Source of the DNA: Microstegium vimineum
Lineage: Eukaryota > Streptophyta > Magnoliopsida > Poales > Poaceae
DNA: 64,000 bases
Assembly (NCBI GenBank): GCA_022036555.1
Contig: CM039133.1
Span: forward strand, 5,397,184-5,461,183
Reading direction: 5' to 3'
Shown: positions 11,108-20,419 of the stretch, in pieces
Position numbering within the stretch: position 1 is the first letter of the stretch
How the letters are laid out: the number at the start of each line of letters is the position of its first letter
The notes under the pieces: model-generated
The model's database searches: none
The model's input: only the letters and a program-made list of their open reading frames with translations
What the model was told of the DNA's origin: nothing
Position numbers and translations under genes: made by a program

Positions 11108-11520
11108 CACTACTGGAAACTGGGTCTTTACCGAGGGTTTTTGGCTTCAACGAGGGCCCGATCTCAGGCACTCGGCAAAGACCCTCTTTGCCAAGCCCCA
11201 AACGCCGGAGCCCTCGGCAAAGAATCGGCCTTCGGCCAAGAAAAACTTTGCCGAGGGCCGAACGTCAAGCCCTGGGCAAAGACTTTTTATATATTTTTTC
11301 TAAATTCTTTGCCGAGGGCTGAAAGTCAAGCCCTCGGCAAAGATTTTTTATATATATTTTTTTAAAATTATTTGATGAGGGCTTTTGCTTGGGCCCTGTC
11401 ATTCTGGCCCTCGGCAAAATATTTTTTATTTTATTTTTCAAAAATTTTACCGAGGGCCTTTGCTCGGCCTCGGCAAAGTTTTTTTTTTGTTTTTGTTTTG
11501 TTGACCCGGTTTTTGTGACG
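11108..11520 (+). mobile_element. Orphan CACTA terminus with subterminal repeats
   Basis: Begins CACTACTGGAAAC and continues with repeated GCCGAGGGC / CCCTCGGCAAAG units in both orientations separated by A/T runs to about 11490. This is the organisation of a CACTA end. No matching opposite terminus with GTAGTG is seen before 12.5 kb, so the element is truncated or its other end was lost. Confidence 0.7.
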
Positions 11521-12500
11521 CTATAATACATTATTTAAAACTCCATTTTAAAATTTGTGCTAATTTTGACTTTTTTTACTATATTCCCTTAATTTATTTT
11601 GTTTGGTTGATGTTTTTCGAATATTTCAAATTTGAACTCAGGTGCATGAAATAATGCAATTTAGTGCTTCAAAAATGTTATTCATGGTATTTGGTGTATG
11701 TTGAGTCCCTATCCATCAATTCGCATCAAATTTCGAGCATCTTGTTCACGGAACATGACAATGAACTTGCAGTAAAAGTGTTTTACAAATATATAAAATT
11801 CGTAGAAAGTCCAAAATTCACGAAACTCGGCGAGTTGCCATGGTATGTGTAGTATGTGGTAAAAAATTGAGAAGATTTCAAGCTAGTTGTGACGTCAGAT
11901 ACATAGAACCGAGACATCTTCGCATGTTATCAAATGTGATCAAATAATTGAGAAATCAAGTACTTTTAGTGGCAGATTTTTAAAGAAACCGCCACTAGAA
12001 ATCTCATTTCTAGTGGTGGTTTGTTAAGAAATCCACCACTAAAAATAATTGAACACTGATTTTTAGAGTTTTTTCGAACGACCTTTGATGAGAAAACAAC
12101 CAAAATGAAAGTTGTAGATCTCAAAAAGTTATGAAACTTTGTAGTTCATAAGCTTTTCATTTGAAATCATCTTGTTATCAAAAACTACATTCGAATTTAT
12201 CAAATTTAAAATTCAATTTTTTCTAAATGACCTCGAATGTGAAAACTTCCTAAATAAAAGTCGTAGATCATAAAAAGTTACGAAACTTTGTAGTTGACAA
12301 CTTTTTCATTTGAATTCATTTAGTGGCTGAAACGATCAATTTACACTTGGTTTGGTATACTATGTGAGGAACTAAAACGGAATTTAGACACAAGTGACTT
12401 ATGGTTAGAGTGGTAGAGGAGGGTACGCGAGGCTAAGGTTGCGGGTTTTAAACTACGCGGCCACGTTGCTCACGATTTTACGCGAAAAAATCCGTGACTT
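11521..12500. repeat. AT-rich CACTA-related internal/3' region, no gene
   Basis: No coding potential. It contains an inverted pair of subterminal-type units (CTAGTGGTGGTTT.. and its complement, 11965-12050). It also has two copies of a module containing GTAGATC..AAAAAGTTA.GAAACTTTGTAG (12112-12160 and 12263-12310). The same two-copy arrangement recurs at 47404-47625 inside the outer CACTA of the 26-48 kb nest. A tRNA-like segment follows in both places. Confidence 0.6.
12404..12452 (+). other. Degenerate tRNA-like (Pol III box A/B-like) segment
   Basis: Reads GGTTAGAGTGGTAGAGGA (box-A-like), then, about 20 bases on, a decayed B box (GCGGGTTTTAAAC). The homologous copy at 47707-47760 has an intact B box. 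It is not a functional tRNA gene: no acceptor stem is visible. Confidence 0.45.
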
Positions 12501-13739
12501 GCGTCTTTTGGAATGCCAAACAGAACTTCGTCATGGTCTCGACAGTTAGCAATCTCCTCAAGAAGCTCTGCATCTTCGGGCCATAGCGTAACAATCATCG
12601 GTTCATCATCACTGTCGTTCCCAGCACCATCCTCGTCTTGGAGCAAATCAGCAATAGTGAGAATTTTCAGCGCTATACATTAAGTGGTAGGTGACGTTCC
12701 CGTCGATAGCGAGGCGCCTGTGGTGACTTCGTCAACTTCAAGATTTGTCGGCTCAGTCCTTCGAAGGTGCTCATAGGGGTAGGGTTTGCGTGCATGTGTT
12801 CGTAGGGGCGAGTGTGCGTACGTGTTGAGCGTCTGCGTTGTACTGTGTAATCTAAAAAAAAACAATAGTGATGTAGTCACAACTCTCATCATCAACGCTA
12901 GGCCTCGCGGTGGGTTGTTGGTGTCCTCCATCGCCAGACACCACTGTGGATGTCGTCGACACGATGCCCACATGCTCATTGGCGACACTCGGCTCTTTCT
13001 CTCCGTGAAACTTCCACACAATGTACTTCGGATCCTTAATGAAACCATACCGTATAAGGTGTGATTGCACCACTGCATCTTTTTGGGCAAACCAATTCTT
13101 GCAGCCATTGCATTGACAAACCATGATCTCCCGATCCAGACTTAGGCGACGCTTCTGCGTAATAGGCAAGAACTTCTTCCTCGCATTTTCCAAGAAAGTT
13201 AGTTCCATCATCGATGTCTTGTACAATCCCTGGGATCCATAACCATGAAAACGCATGAAAAATCAAATTAGCATTTGTGTAGCTCTAGATCTTTTATTAT
13301 CTCTCCTCTCATTGAGATATAGATCTGGATCTAGTGAAAAAACACCCAAATCATCAAAAAGAAAGAAAACCGACTATTGGAGAGTAAAAATTAACCTTTT
13401 GCGGGTGCCATCCTTCACCAAATCCAAGGGCAAAACCTACCCAAAAAAAAAGTGGCCAATTTGATGGTTTTGAGCAAAACCATCAAAGACGGAGGAGGAG
13501 CCGCGGGGAAGAAGAAGGGACTGTTGTATTTATAGCACAGAGTTAACCGTTACGATCATCTCCGCCATGATTAATACCAATTAACCGTGGCGATCATTTT
13601 ATACCAATCGCCAAACCGTGGCGGTTGTGGCCCCTGACGGCTAAGCTTCGGGAACACCTATTAACCGTGGCGGTTTACTGTTTTGATTGCCACGGTGAAG
13701 ATTTCCCAAGTGCCATGCAAAAGAATTTTTGTACTAGTG
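12501..13739 (-). mobile_element. 5' fragment of a CACTA transposon (transposase start plus terminus)
   Basis: The minus-strand terminus is CACTAGTACAAAAATTC at 13739. It is followed by subterminal AACCGTGGCGGTT / CCGCCACGG units (13545-13700) and then the first transposase exons. The left side stops within what looks like exon 2 (about 12655-12510, acidic ..TIADLLQDEDGAGND.. then ..PEDAELLEEIA..). The rest of the element is missing. It joins directly to the AT-rich CACTA-related block at about 12500. Confidence 0.75.
12852..13256 (-). pseudogene. Transposase-associated domain exon of the CACTA fragment
   Basis: A 134-codon frame carrying the cysteine/histidine pattern of the Transposase-associated domain that opens CACTA TNP2 proteins: ..VCQCNGCKNW.. 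then ..VVQSHLIRYGFIKDPKYIVWKFHGE... The domain is thought to bind metal or DNA at the N-terminus of the transposase. The downstream TNP2 core is absent, so this is a 5' remnant. The ATG at 13256 is nearest to the domain; whether it is the native start is uncertain. Confidence 0.72.
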
Positions 13740-13974
13740 GATTAGGCTGCCTATCAGTCCATGGCACCCACTACCAGCTCCATGGCTCTCAAGGTCGTTG
13801 GTCGTGTATGTGCTAGCTTCCTCTGCATTGGTTGGATATGATGTGGAGCAGTCAGTCTTTAGCGATCCATCATCATGTGCCTTGCCGCCGACAAAAGTGT
13901 CATCTCTTGGCTCCAATAAATTAACAAATGAGTTCAGCAATCACTATGCTGGAGAGACTTCAGTCCCTTTAGTC
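13740..13974. other. Short unique spacer, no recognised gene
   Basis: Between the CACTA 5' end and the next block of CACTA subterminal repeats. A low-copy-looking sequence with short open frames on both strands but no recognisable motif. Confidence 0.4.
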
Positions 13975-14430
13975 TCGGTTCCCACAACCGGGACTAAAGG
14001 TCCTCGCGTAAAAGAAACCGGGACTGGGAATCCGGTTCCTCGCGTAAAAGAAAAAACCCAAGTTTTGATCCCGAAACCAATAATATCTCCCATCCCAAGT
14101 GCGCCCCCAAGTTTTGAACCTGAGACCTCATCCACAGCCTCGCGCGTAGCTTACCACCCCACCTATATAGTATATCTGATGATAAATAGAATCCTTAACT
14201 TTTGAACCATGCATTGAGGGACCTTTAGTCCTGGAACATCAACTGGGACTAAAGGGACCTTTAGCCCCGGGTGGGAACACCAACCGGGAATAAATATACT
14301 GGACCTTTAGTCCCGGTTGGTAACATCAACCGGGTTTAAAGGAAACACTTTAGTCTCGGTTGATGTTACCAACCGGGACTATAGATCTATTAGTCCTGGA
14401 CATAAAAAATTTCGGGACTAAAGCTCAGTT
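13975..14430. mobile_element. CACTA subterminal-repeat fragment (TTTAGTCCCGGTTGGT family)
   Basis: At least eight units of CTTTAGTCCCGGTT / AACCGGGACTAAAG in both orientations, interspersed with a unique stretch (14010-14200). No CACTA terminus is preserved on either side. The same repeat family occurs at 10647-11035 and at 57132-57420. Confidence 0.65.
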
Positions 14431-14589
14431 TGAACATATTGGTCGCAGCTCGGCCACTCCACTGCTTAAGTTCAGCTGGCTGAGGCTTCGCTCTCAATAA
14501 TTCATATCCATCACACATTAAAGGACGGATCAATAATGCAGGTTCGTCGATCGTGTACTACCTAACATGCAGTTAGGTAGTTGTCAGTA

Positions 14590-15190
14590 GGGTTCACCAA
14601 ACCGTTCGGTAACCGGTCGGTTACCGCGGTTACCGGCCAAACCGCCCTGGACCGGTTCGGTTTCGGTACGGGTTTGAATTCAAATTTCAAATTTGAATTT
14701 TAAAAAATAGAAAATGCTGAAAAAATTCCTAAAAATAGTTCATGATTTATAGAGTCGAATGGTGTACAAATTTTTCAAATTGGAGTTCGTTTGCTATTTA
14801 TTTTGACGTGTGCAAGTTTGAAAAAAAAGAAAAAAGATCTTTTTTATTTTTTTTCAAACTTGTACGCGTCAAAATAAATAGCAAACGAACTCCAATTTGA
14901 AAAAAAAATTGCACCATTCGACTCTATAAATCATGAACTATTTTTAGGAGTTTTTTCAGTATTTTCGATTTTTTTAAATTTAAATTTGAAATTTGGTTTG
15001 GGGCGGTTTGGGGCGATACCGTCGGTAATCGCCCAAACCGGACGGTAACCGGCCCTAACCGACCGGTTACCAGTCGCAAACCGTTTGAACTGCGCCGTTT
15101 GAATTCAAAATCCAAACCGTTCGGTTTGGAAACGGTTTGGGCGGTTACCGTCGGTAACCGCCAAACCTCACCGGTTTTGGGTTCGGTAGC
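14590..15190. mobile_element. Long fold-back (inverted-repeat) MITE-like insertion, about 600 bp
   Basis: The arms are near-perfect inverted repeats around a centre at about 14845. AGTTCATGATTTATAGAGTC.. and GCAAACGAACTCC.. recur as complements, and the outer arms are rich in GGTAACCG/CGGTTACC. The flanking octamers TGTCAGTA (14582-14589) and TGTTAGTA (15191-15198) differ by one base and look like an 8-bp target duplication, as made by hAT elements. The outermost bases are not cleanly inverted, so the superfamily is uncertain. Confidence 0.65.
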
Positions 15191-15416
15191 TGTTAGTAAA
15201 ACCCACAGGTAGTAAATTGACGTACGTGTGCGGCTTGGACTGCGAGTCAAAGTCACGGCCACCCCCAACCAATTCGATTATTTTGTACTGTTTATATAGA
15301 ATAGACATATCCAACAATTCCAAACAAGGTGTTGGGACTAGCTTGGATTCGCAGTGCACGCACCATATATATGAACTGAGAGGCATTCTTTTCTTGCCAT
15401 CTGTCTCCATCCAACG

Positions 15417-15515
15417 ATGGCATGCGCGTGCTCATCATCAGCCTCAGCTACTGCTTCTTTGTGCTATGCATGCACGTTCCTTCATCGGCATGCATATTCA
15501 TTCAGCTTCAAATAG
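15417..15515 (+). pseudogene. Lectin receptor kinase N-terminus, copy A (frameshifted)
   Basis: The ATG begins the same MACACSSS start as copy B. A 28-bp segment is missing between repeated TCATCAG motifs, which throws the signal-peptide codons out of frame and gives a stop after 32 codons. Upstream sequence matches copy B, so this is the decayed partner of the tandem duplication. Confidence 0.6.
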
Positions 15516-15589
15516 ATATACTTGAGATACTTTGACTCTGAAGATTCTTGAAATATCTTGTAATTTTGGAAAATGACGGCGAGCTTGAA

Positions 15590-16020
15590 GTTAGGTAGTT
15601 GTCACACGTAGTAAATTTTTTTTTTGGGAACAGTCACACATAGTAAATTGACGTACGTGTTGACTACGGCTGGCCTACTACGACTTGGACGTACTGCTCA
15701 TCTCTCTTGAGTCAAAGTCACGGTCACCGTACGCCAACCAACGCAAGCCTGGCGATTATTTTGTACTACTGTATATATAGAATAGACATATCCCAATAAT
15801 TCCAAACAAGGTGTTGGACTAGCTTGGATCTCGCAGTGCACGCACCATATGATCTGAGAGGCATTCTTTTCTTGCCAATCTCGATCCAACGACGATGGCA
15901 TGCGCGTGCTCATCATCAGGCCCCTTGTATTCTCTTGCTCTCATCAGCCTCAGCTACTGCTTCTTGGTGCTATGCATGCACGTTCCTTCATCGTCATCGG
16001 TTTCATTCAGCTTCAACTTC
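15590..16020 (+). repeat. Tandem duplication copy B of the receptor-kinase 5' region
   Basis: Aligns with copy A with moderate divergence and small indels; see copy A for shared blocks. Ends in the lectin-domain start codons. Confidence 0.78.
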
Positions 16021-16050
16021 TCCAACACTACTACTACTGGTGAGAGATGA
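15895..16050 (+). pseudogene. L-type lectin receptor kinase N-terminus, copy B (signal peptide and start of lectin domain)
   Basis: A 51-codon frame. Residues 9-33 form a hydrophobic signal-peptide core (..LYSLALISLSYCFLVLC..). Next comes ..SVSFSFNFSN.., the characteristic beginning of a legume-lectin beta sheet in L-type lectin receptor kinases. Translation then ends at TGA 16048-16050, created by a 41-bp tandem duplication of GAGCTTCAACTTCTCC..CTGGTGA. The rest of the lectin domain is not present before the copia element at 16263. The kinase C-lobe at 22902-23663 on the same strand is the probable other end of this gene; that link is inference. Confidence 0.6.
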
Positions 16051-16262
16051 GCTTCAACTTCTCCAACACTACTACTACTGGTGAGCTTCAACTTCTATTT
16101 CGAGTTCAATATTTCAATTCTTTTCAATTCCATCACAAATCAGTATATAGAGCTTGCTTCATCGTCACAACAATTCATGTCATTAGACTAACAGCTACTA
16201 CAAACCTTTCTATTTTCGAAATAAACTTTTCTTTATTCTGGGCCCTTCTTATTCTTCGGGAA
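16051..16262. other. Non-coding junction between receptor-kinase 5' fragment and copia element
   Basis: Contains the second copy of the 41-bp repeat and then AT-rich sequence. I find no copy of the LTR seen at 21835-22326, although this is where the element's 3' LTR would be expected. Confidence 0.5.
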
Positions 16263-17678
16263 TCATAGGCTCTCCCTTAAACCCATGCCGGCTATGTGTC
16301 CTCTGAACACACTGGGTGGAAGGCCTTTTGTGAGCGGATCCGCTAGCATCTTTTCTGTTCGTATATGCTCAAGATTTATGATATGATCCTGAAGTTTATC
16401 TTTCACAACATAGTACTTTATGTCAATGTGTTTGGCAGCACCACTTGACCTATTGTTGTGAGCATATTCTACCGCTGGGTTGTTATCACAATACAACCAC
16501 ATCGGTCTTTCTATACTTTCAATTATTCTCAATCCGGGTACAAATTTCTTCAACCAATTTACCTGCCCCGAGGCCTCATAACAAGCTACAAACTCGGCGT
16601 ACATTGTCGAGGATGTAGTCACTGTTTGTTTCGAACTTTTCCATGATATCACTCCTTTAGCAAGGGTAAAGATATATCCCGATGTGGATTTTCTTTCATC
16701 TCCAGCATAGTCAGAATCTGAATACCCCTCTATGTGCAGGGAATCAGATCTTTCATATGTCAACATGAGACCTTTCGTACCTTGCAAATAACGCAAGACT
16801 TTCTTCACTAATTTCCAATGTTCAATTCCTGGATTCTTTTGATATCTGCCAAGTAACCCGGTAACAAAAGCTATGTCAGGGCGAGTACACGTTTGAGCAT
16901 ATTGTAAACTTCCAATTGCCGAAGCATACGGTACCGCTTTCATTTGATTAATTTCATATTGATTCTTGGGACACTGATGTTCCCCACATTTATCGCCCTT
17001 GACAATCGGAGCAGGAGATGGACTACACGCATGCATACTAAATCTCTTCAGAACTTTTTCTATGTATGCCTTTTGCGATAATCCCAATACCCCTTTTCTT
17101 CTATCTCGATGAATCTCAATTCCCAAGACAAACGAAGCTTCACCGAGATCTTTCATATCAAAGTTCGAGGACAAGAATTTCTTCGTCTCCAATAGTAGGT
17201 TGACATCATTACTAGCAAGTAAGATATCATCCACATATAGGATCAGGAATATGTATTTCTTATTCTTGAATTTCACATAGACACAATTGTCCTCGACATT
17301 TTCTTTAAAACCAAAACCCTTTATAGTTTTATCAAACTTCAAGTACCACTGTCTCAAAGCTTGTTTCAAACCATAAATTGATCTTTTCAGACGACATCCC
17401 ATATTTTCTTTTCCTTTTACGACAAAACCTTTCGGTTGTGCCATATAGACATTTTCATCCAAATCCCCATTTAGGAATGCGGTCTTTACATCCATCTGAT
17501 GTAATTCTAGATCATAGTGAGCCACAAGTGCCATAATGATTCTGAAAGAATCTTTACAAGAAACTGGGGAAAAAGTTTCATTGTAATCGATCCCTTCTCT
17601 TTGGGTAAAACCCTTAACCACAAGTCGCGCTTTGTGTCTTTCAATATTCCCTTGGGAGTCATATTTCGTCTTGTAGAC
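16263..17678 (-). pseudogene. Copia reverse transcriptase and RNase H
   Basis: A 452-codon open stretch starts in ..KARLVVKGFTQREGIDYNETFSPV.., a standard copia RT start. It continues through ..QMDVKTAFLNGDL.. and ..SIYGLKQALRQWY.. to the catalytic ..LILYVDDILLAS... RNase H follows (..GYSDSDYAGDERKSTSGY.., ..ISWKSSKQTVTTSSTMYAEF.., ..HIDIKYY..). The end is ..KMLADPLTKGLPPSVFRGHIAGMGLRESL. It is in frame with the integrase but separated by TAG at 17681-17679, where Trp is usual (..KWVYKTK). Confidence 0.93.
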
Positions 17679-19453
17679 CTATTTGGATCCTACTTTCTTA
17701 GCTCCTTTAGGAATGTTTTCAAGAACACAAACTTTGTTGGTATTCATAGATTTCATCTCATCTTCTATGGCCTGAAGCCACTTCGATGAGTGTTCGCTTC
17801 TCATGGCTTCTTCAAAAGTTATAGGGTCATCTTCCATATGATATTCTTCAGTTTCATATATTTCATAATCATCTGGAATAGCTGATCTTCTAGTTCTTTG
17901 AGACCTTCTAGGGGCCTCTGGCTCTTGGTCCACTATGGGTTGTTGTTGTTCTTCCTCATTAGCAACATCTGATTCTATAGGCTCCTGATGGACAGGTTCC
18001 TCTTGTTCATTCGTTGTTGCTATGGGAGAATTCACAACAGGCGTTGTCACCGCAGTATCCTGTACTACTGGTGCAACATCGGTAGCAGGTAATGTAAAAT
18101 ATGGTTCTTCAACCATCGGAGTGGGTACATGTACCCGCTTCTCCTCAAGTCTAATTTCACGTGTCACCTTGCTCCCCCTGATCATGTCATCCTCCATGAA
18201 CACAGCGTGTCTTGTTTCAATAAATTTCGTGTATCTATCAGGACAATAGAATCGATATCTTTTCGATCTTTCTGGATAGCCAATGAAATGACAGCTGACA
18301 GTCTTGGAGTCTAACTTTCCAATATTTGGGTTAAATACCTTTGCCTCAGCTGGACAGCCCCACACACGTAAGTGCTTAAGTGAGGGTTCTCTTCCTGTCC
18401 ATAATTCATACGGTGTTTTCTGCACCGACTTGCTTGGTACTCGATTGAGTATATGAATGGCGGTTTTCAGTGCCTCCATCCATAAGCCAACCGGTAGTGT
18501 AGAGTAGCTCATCATGCTTCTCACCATATCCATTAGGGTACGGTTTCTTCTTTCAGCCACTCCATTCTGCTGAGGCTCCCCCGGTGTGGAGTATTGAGCG
18601 ACTATGCCATGTTCCTGTAGGAACCTTGCAAAGGGACCTGGAATTTGGCCATACGGGGTATGTCGCCCGTAATACTCTCCACCACGGTCTGATCGAACTA
18701 TCTTTATTTTCTTGTTGTATTGATTTTCAATTTCGGCTTTAAATATCTTAAATTTATCCAATGCTTCTGTTCTTTCTTTAATTGGATAAATATAGCCATA
18801 ACGAGAGTAATCATCCGTAAATGTTATGAACGAATCATAACCATCCACGCTTTTCGTTGGGAATGGACCGCAAATGTCCGTGTGAATTATTTCTAATACT
18901 CTCGTGCTTCGTTTAGCATATTTCTTTATTTTCTTAACATATTTTCCTTTGATGCAATCAACACATTGTTATAAATCGGAGAATTCTAAGTGCGGAAGAA
19001 TTGATTGTTGCACTAAGCGTTCTATTCTCCCCCTCGAAATATGGCCCAAACGACAATGCCATAATTTCGAAGAGTCGCTTTCATGTCTCTTCCGCTTCTT
19101 ATTCTCATTTGTAGATTGGGAGACATTCACATCATTCACAACAGAATTCACATTTTCAGTAAGAGATAATAAATAAAGCTTGTCTTGTTGGAAGGCAAGA
19201 CCAACACACTTATCATTATTATCAAATAGTTCACATCTGCCATTACCAAAATCATAGCCAAATCCATCATCATCTAGTTTCGATACACTTATTAGATTCC
19301 TACGTAAAGAGGGAACATAGAGTACATTTCTGAGCTTAAGTACAAAGCCATCTTTTAATTCTAAAGCTAGATCGCCTATGGCTTCAACTCTAGCTTGTAC
19401 TCCATTCGCGACTTTAATCGTTCTTTCTCCTCTTTGCAGGGTTCTCCTCCCAC
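17679..19453 (-). pseudogene. Copia GAG-pre-integrase and integrase
   Basis: In the frame following gag, the region 19480-18971 gives ..LYVPSLRRNLISVSKLD.. and the zinc-binding ..LWHCRLGHISRGRIERL... A TAG then stands before ..QCVDCIKGKY... The 389-codon segment 18848-17679 has the integrase catalytic triad context: ..FTDDYSRYGYIYPIK.., ..SDRGGEYYG.. and ..GVAERRNRTLMDMVRS... An acidic linker follows (..EEEQQQPIVDQEPEAPRRSQRTRR..). It inserts cDNA into the genome. The stop after ..HLEFSDL and the frame change from gag at about 19460 disable it. Confidence 0.9.
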
Positions 19454-20419
19454 TTAACCCTGTAAAGAATTCGAAACGTGAATTGTTGCACCTAAATCAA
19501 TCCACCAAGAGGTGTTCGAATAACATAAAAACAGGGATTCATCTACAAATGTGATAGTGTCATCACCTTTCTTTAGTAGCTTTTTCAGGTAGACAGGGCA
19601 ATCTCTCTTGTAATGCCCTCTCTTGAAGCATTCCTGAGAGTCCTTTTCTTTTCCCTTTGCAAGTGCATTTTCTTGTGGCTCGGAGGGAGAGCCTTTATTC
19701 CACTGGGGTTTCCCCTGTGGTTTCTTGTAAAAGTTATTTCTTTTATTATCCTTCACAAGATGAGCTGAGTCACCCTGTGAGGACTTAATTCGCTCTTCCT
19801 CCTGGACACACATTGCAATGAGCTTTTCAATGTCCCAGTCTTCAGGCATCATATTATAGTTCACAGCAAAGGTTTCGAATTCTTTTGGTAGTGAAAGAAA
19901 GACCAATTGGATGAGGAACTTGTCATTGATCCCCAAATCCATAGTCTTTAATTTCGCTGCCATGGTGTTCATTTTCAATATGTGCTGACATACACCACCA
20001 CCATTGTATTTCTCAGATACAAGTTTATGTATCATTGTGCTTGCTGTGGCCTTGGAAGACCCAGTAAACTGACTCTTTACCCTTTCGAGGTAATCAATGG
20101 CGGTGATGCATTCTGGGATTGACCCTCGGATTTGGTCTTCAATGGTTGCTCTTGCCACCAACAGGCATTTTCTGTTGGATTGAATCCAACGCCTGTGTTC
20201 AATATCATATTTCATTCTGATTTCAGCAAAATCACGCTTTCGGGCGTGAAATGCTTCGTCAGTTTCATCGGTTCTCTTCTCCGGTTCCTCTGGAATAGTA
20301 GGACACGGGGAAGTAATGGCAAGATCGATCTCTGCCAATGCAAGTTCTAGTTCATACTTCTCCCGCCACACACGGTAGTTGGTACCGTTGAGCGGAGGAA
20401 TATTGTTTATGTTCACCAT
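19454..20419 (-). pseudogene. Copia gag and protease start
   Basis: A 321-codon frame starting MVNINNIPPLNGTNYRVW.., the classic copia gag opening. A UBN2/gag-polypeptide body follows (..EDWDIEKLIAMCVQEEER..). The nucleocapsid knuckle ..ECFKRGHYKRDCPVY.. has lost one of the first two cysteines. Protease starts at ..WWIDLGATIHVSNSL, with D-L-G-A where D-S-G-A is expected, and then stops at TAA. The following ..GLSGRRTLQRG.. is in the next frame, so a one-base indel separates the two. Confidence 0.88.

Larger units (their letters stand above)
14570..15545 (+). repeat. Tandem duplication copy A of a receptor-kinase 5' region (contains a fold-back insertion)
   Basis: 14570-14589 plus 15199-15545 align with copy B at 15590-16020. 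Shared blocks include GTAGTAAATTGACGTACGTG, TATATAGAATAGACATATCC, AACAAGGTGTTGG and GAGAGGCATTCTTTTCTTGCC. The interposed 14590-15198 is absent from copy B, which therefore acts as an empty site. The shared block contains promoter-like sequence and the first codons of a lectin receptor kinase. Confidence 0.8.
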
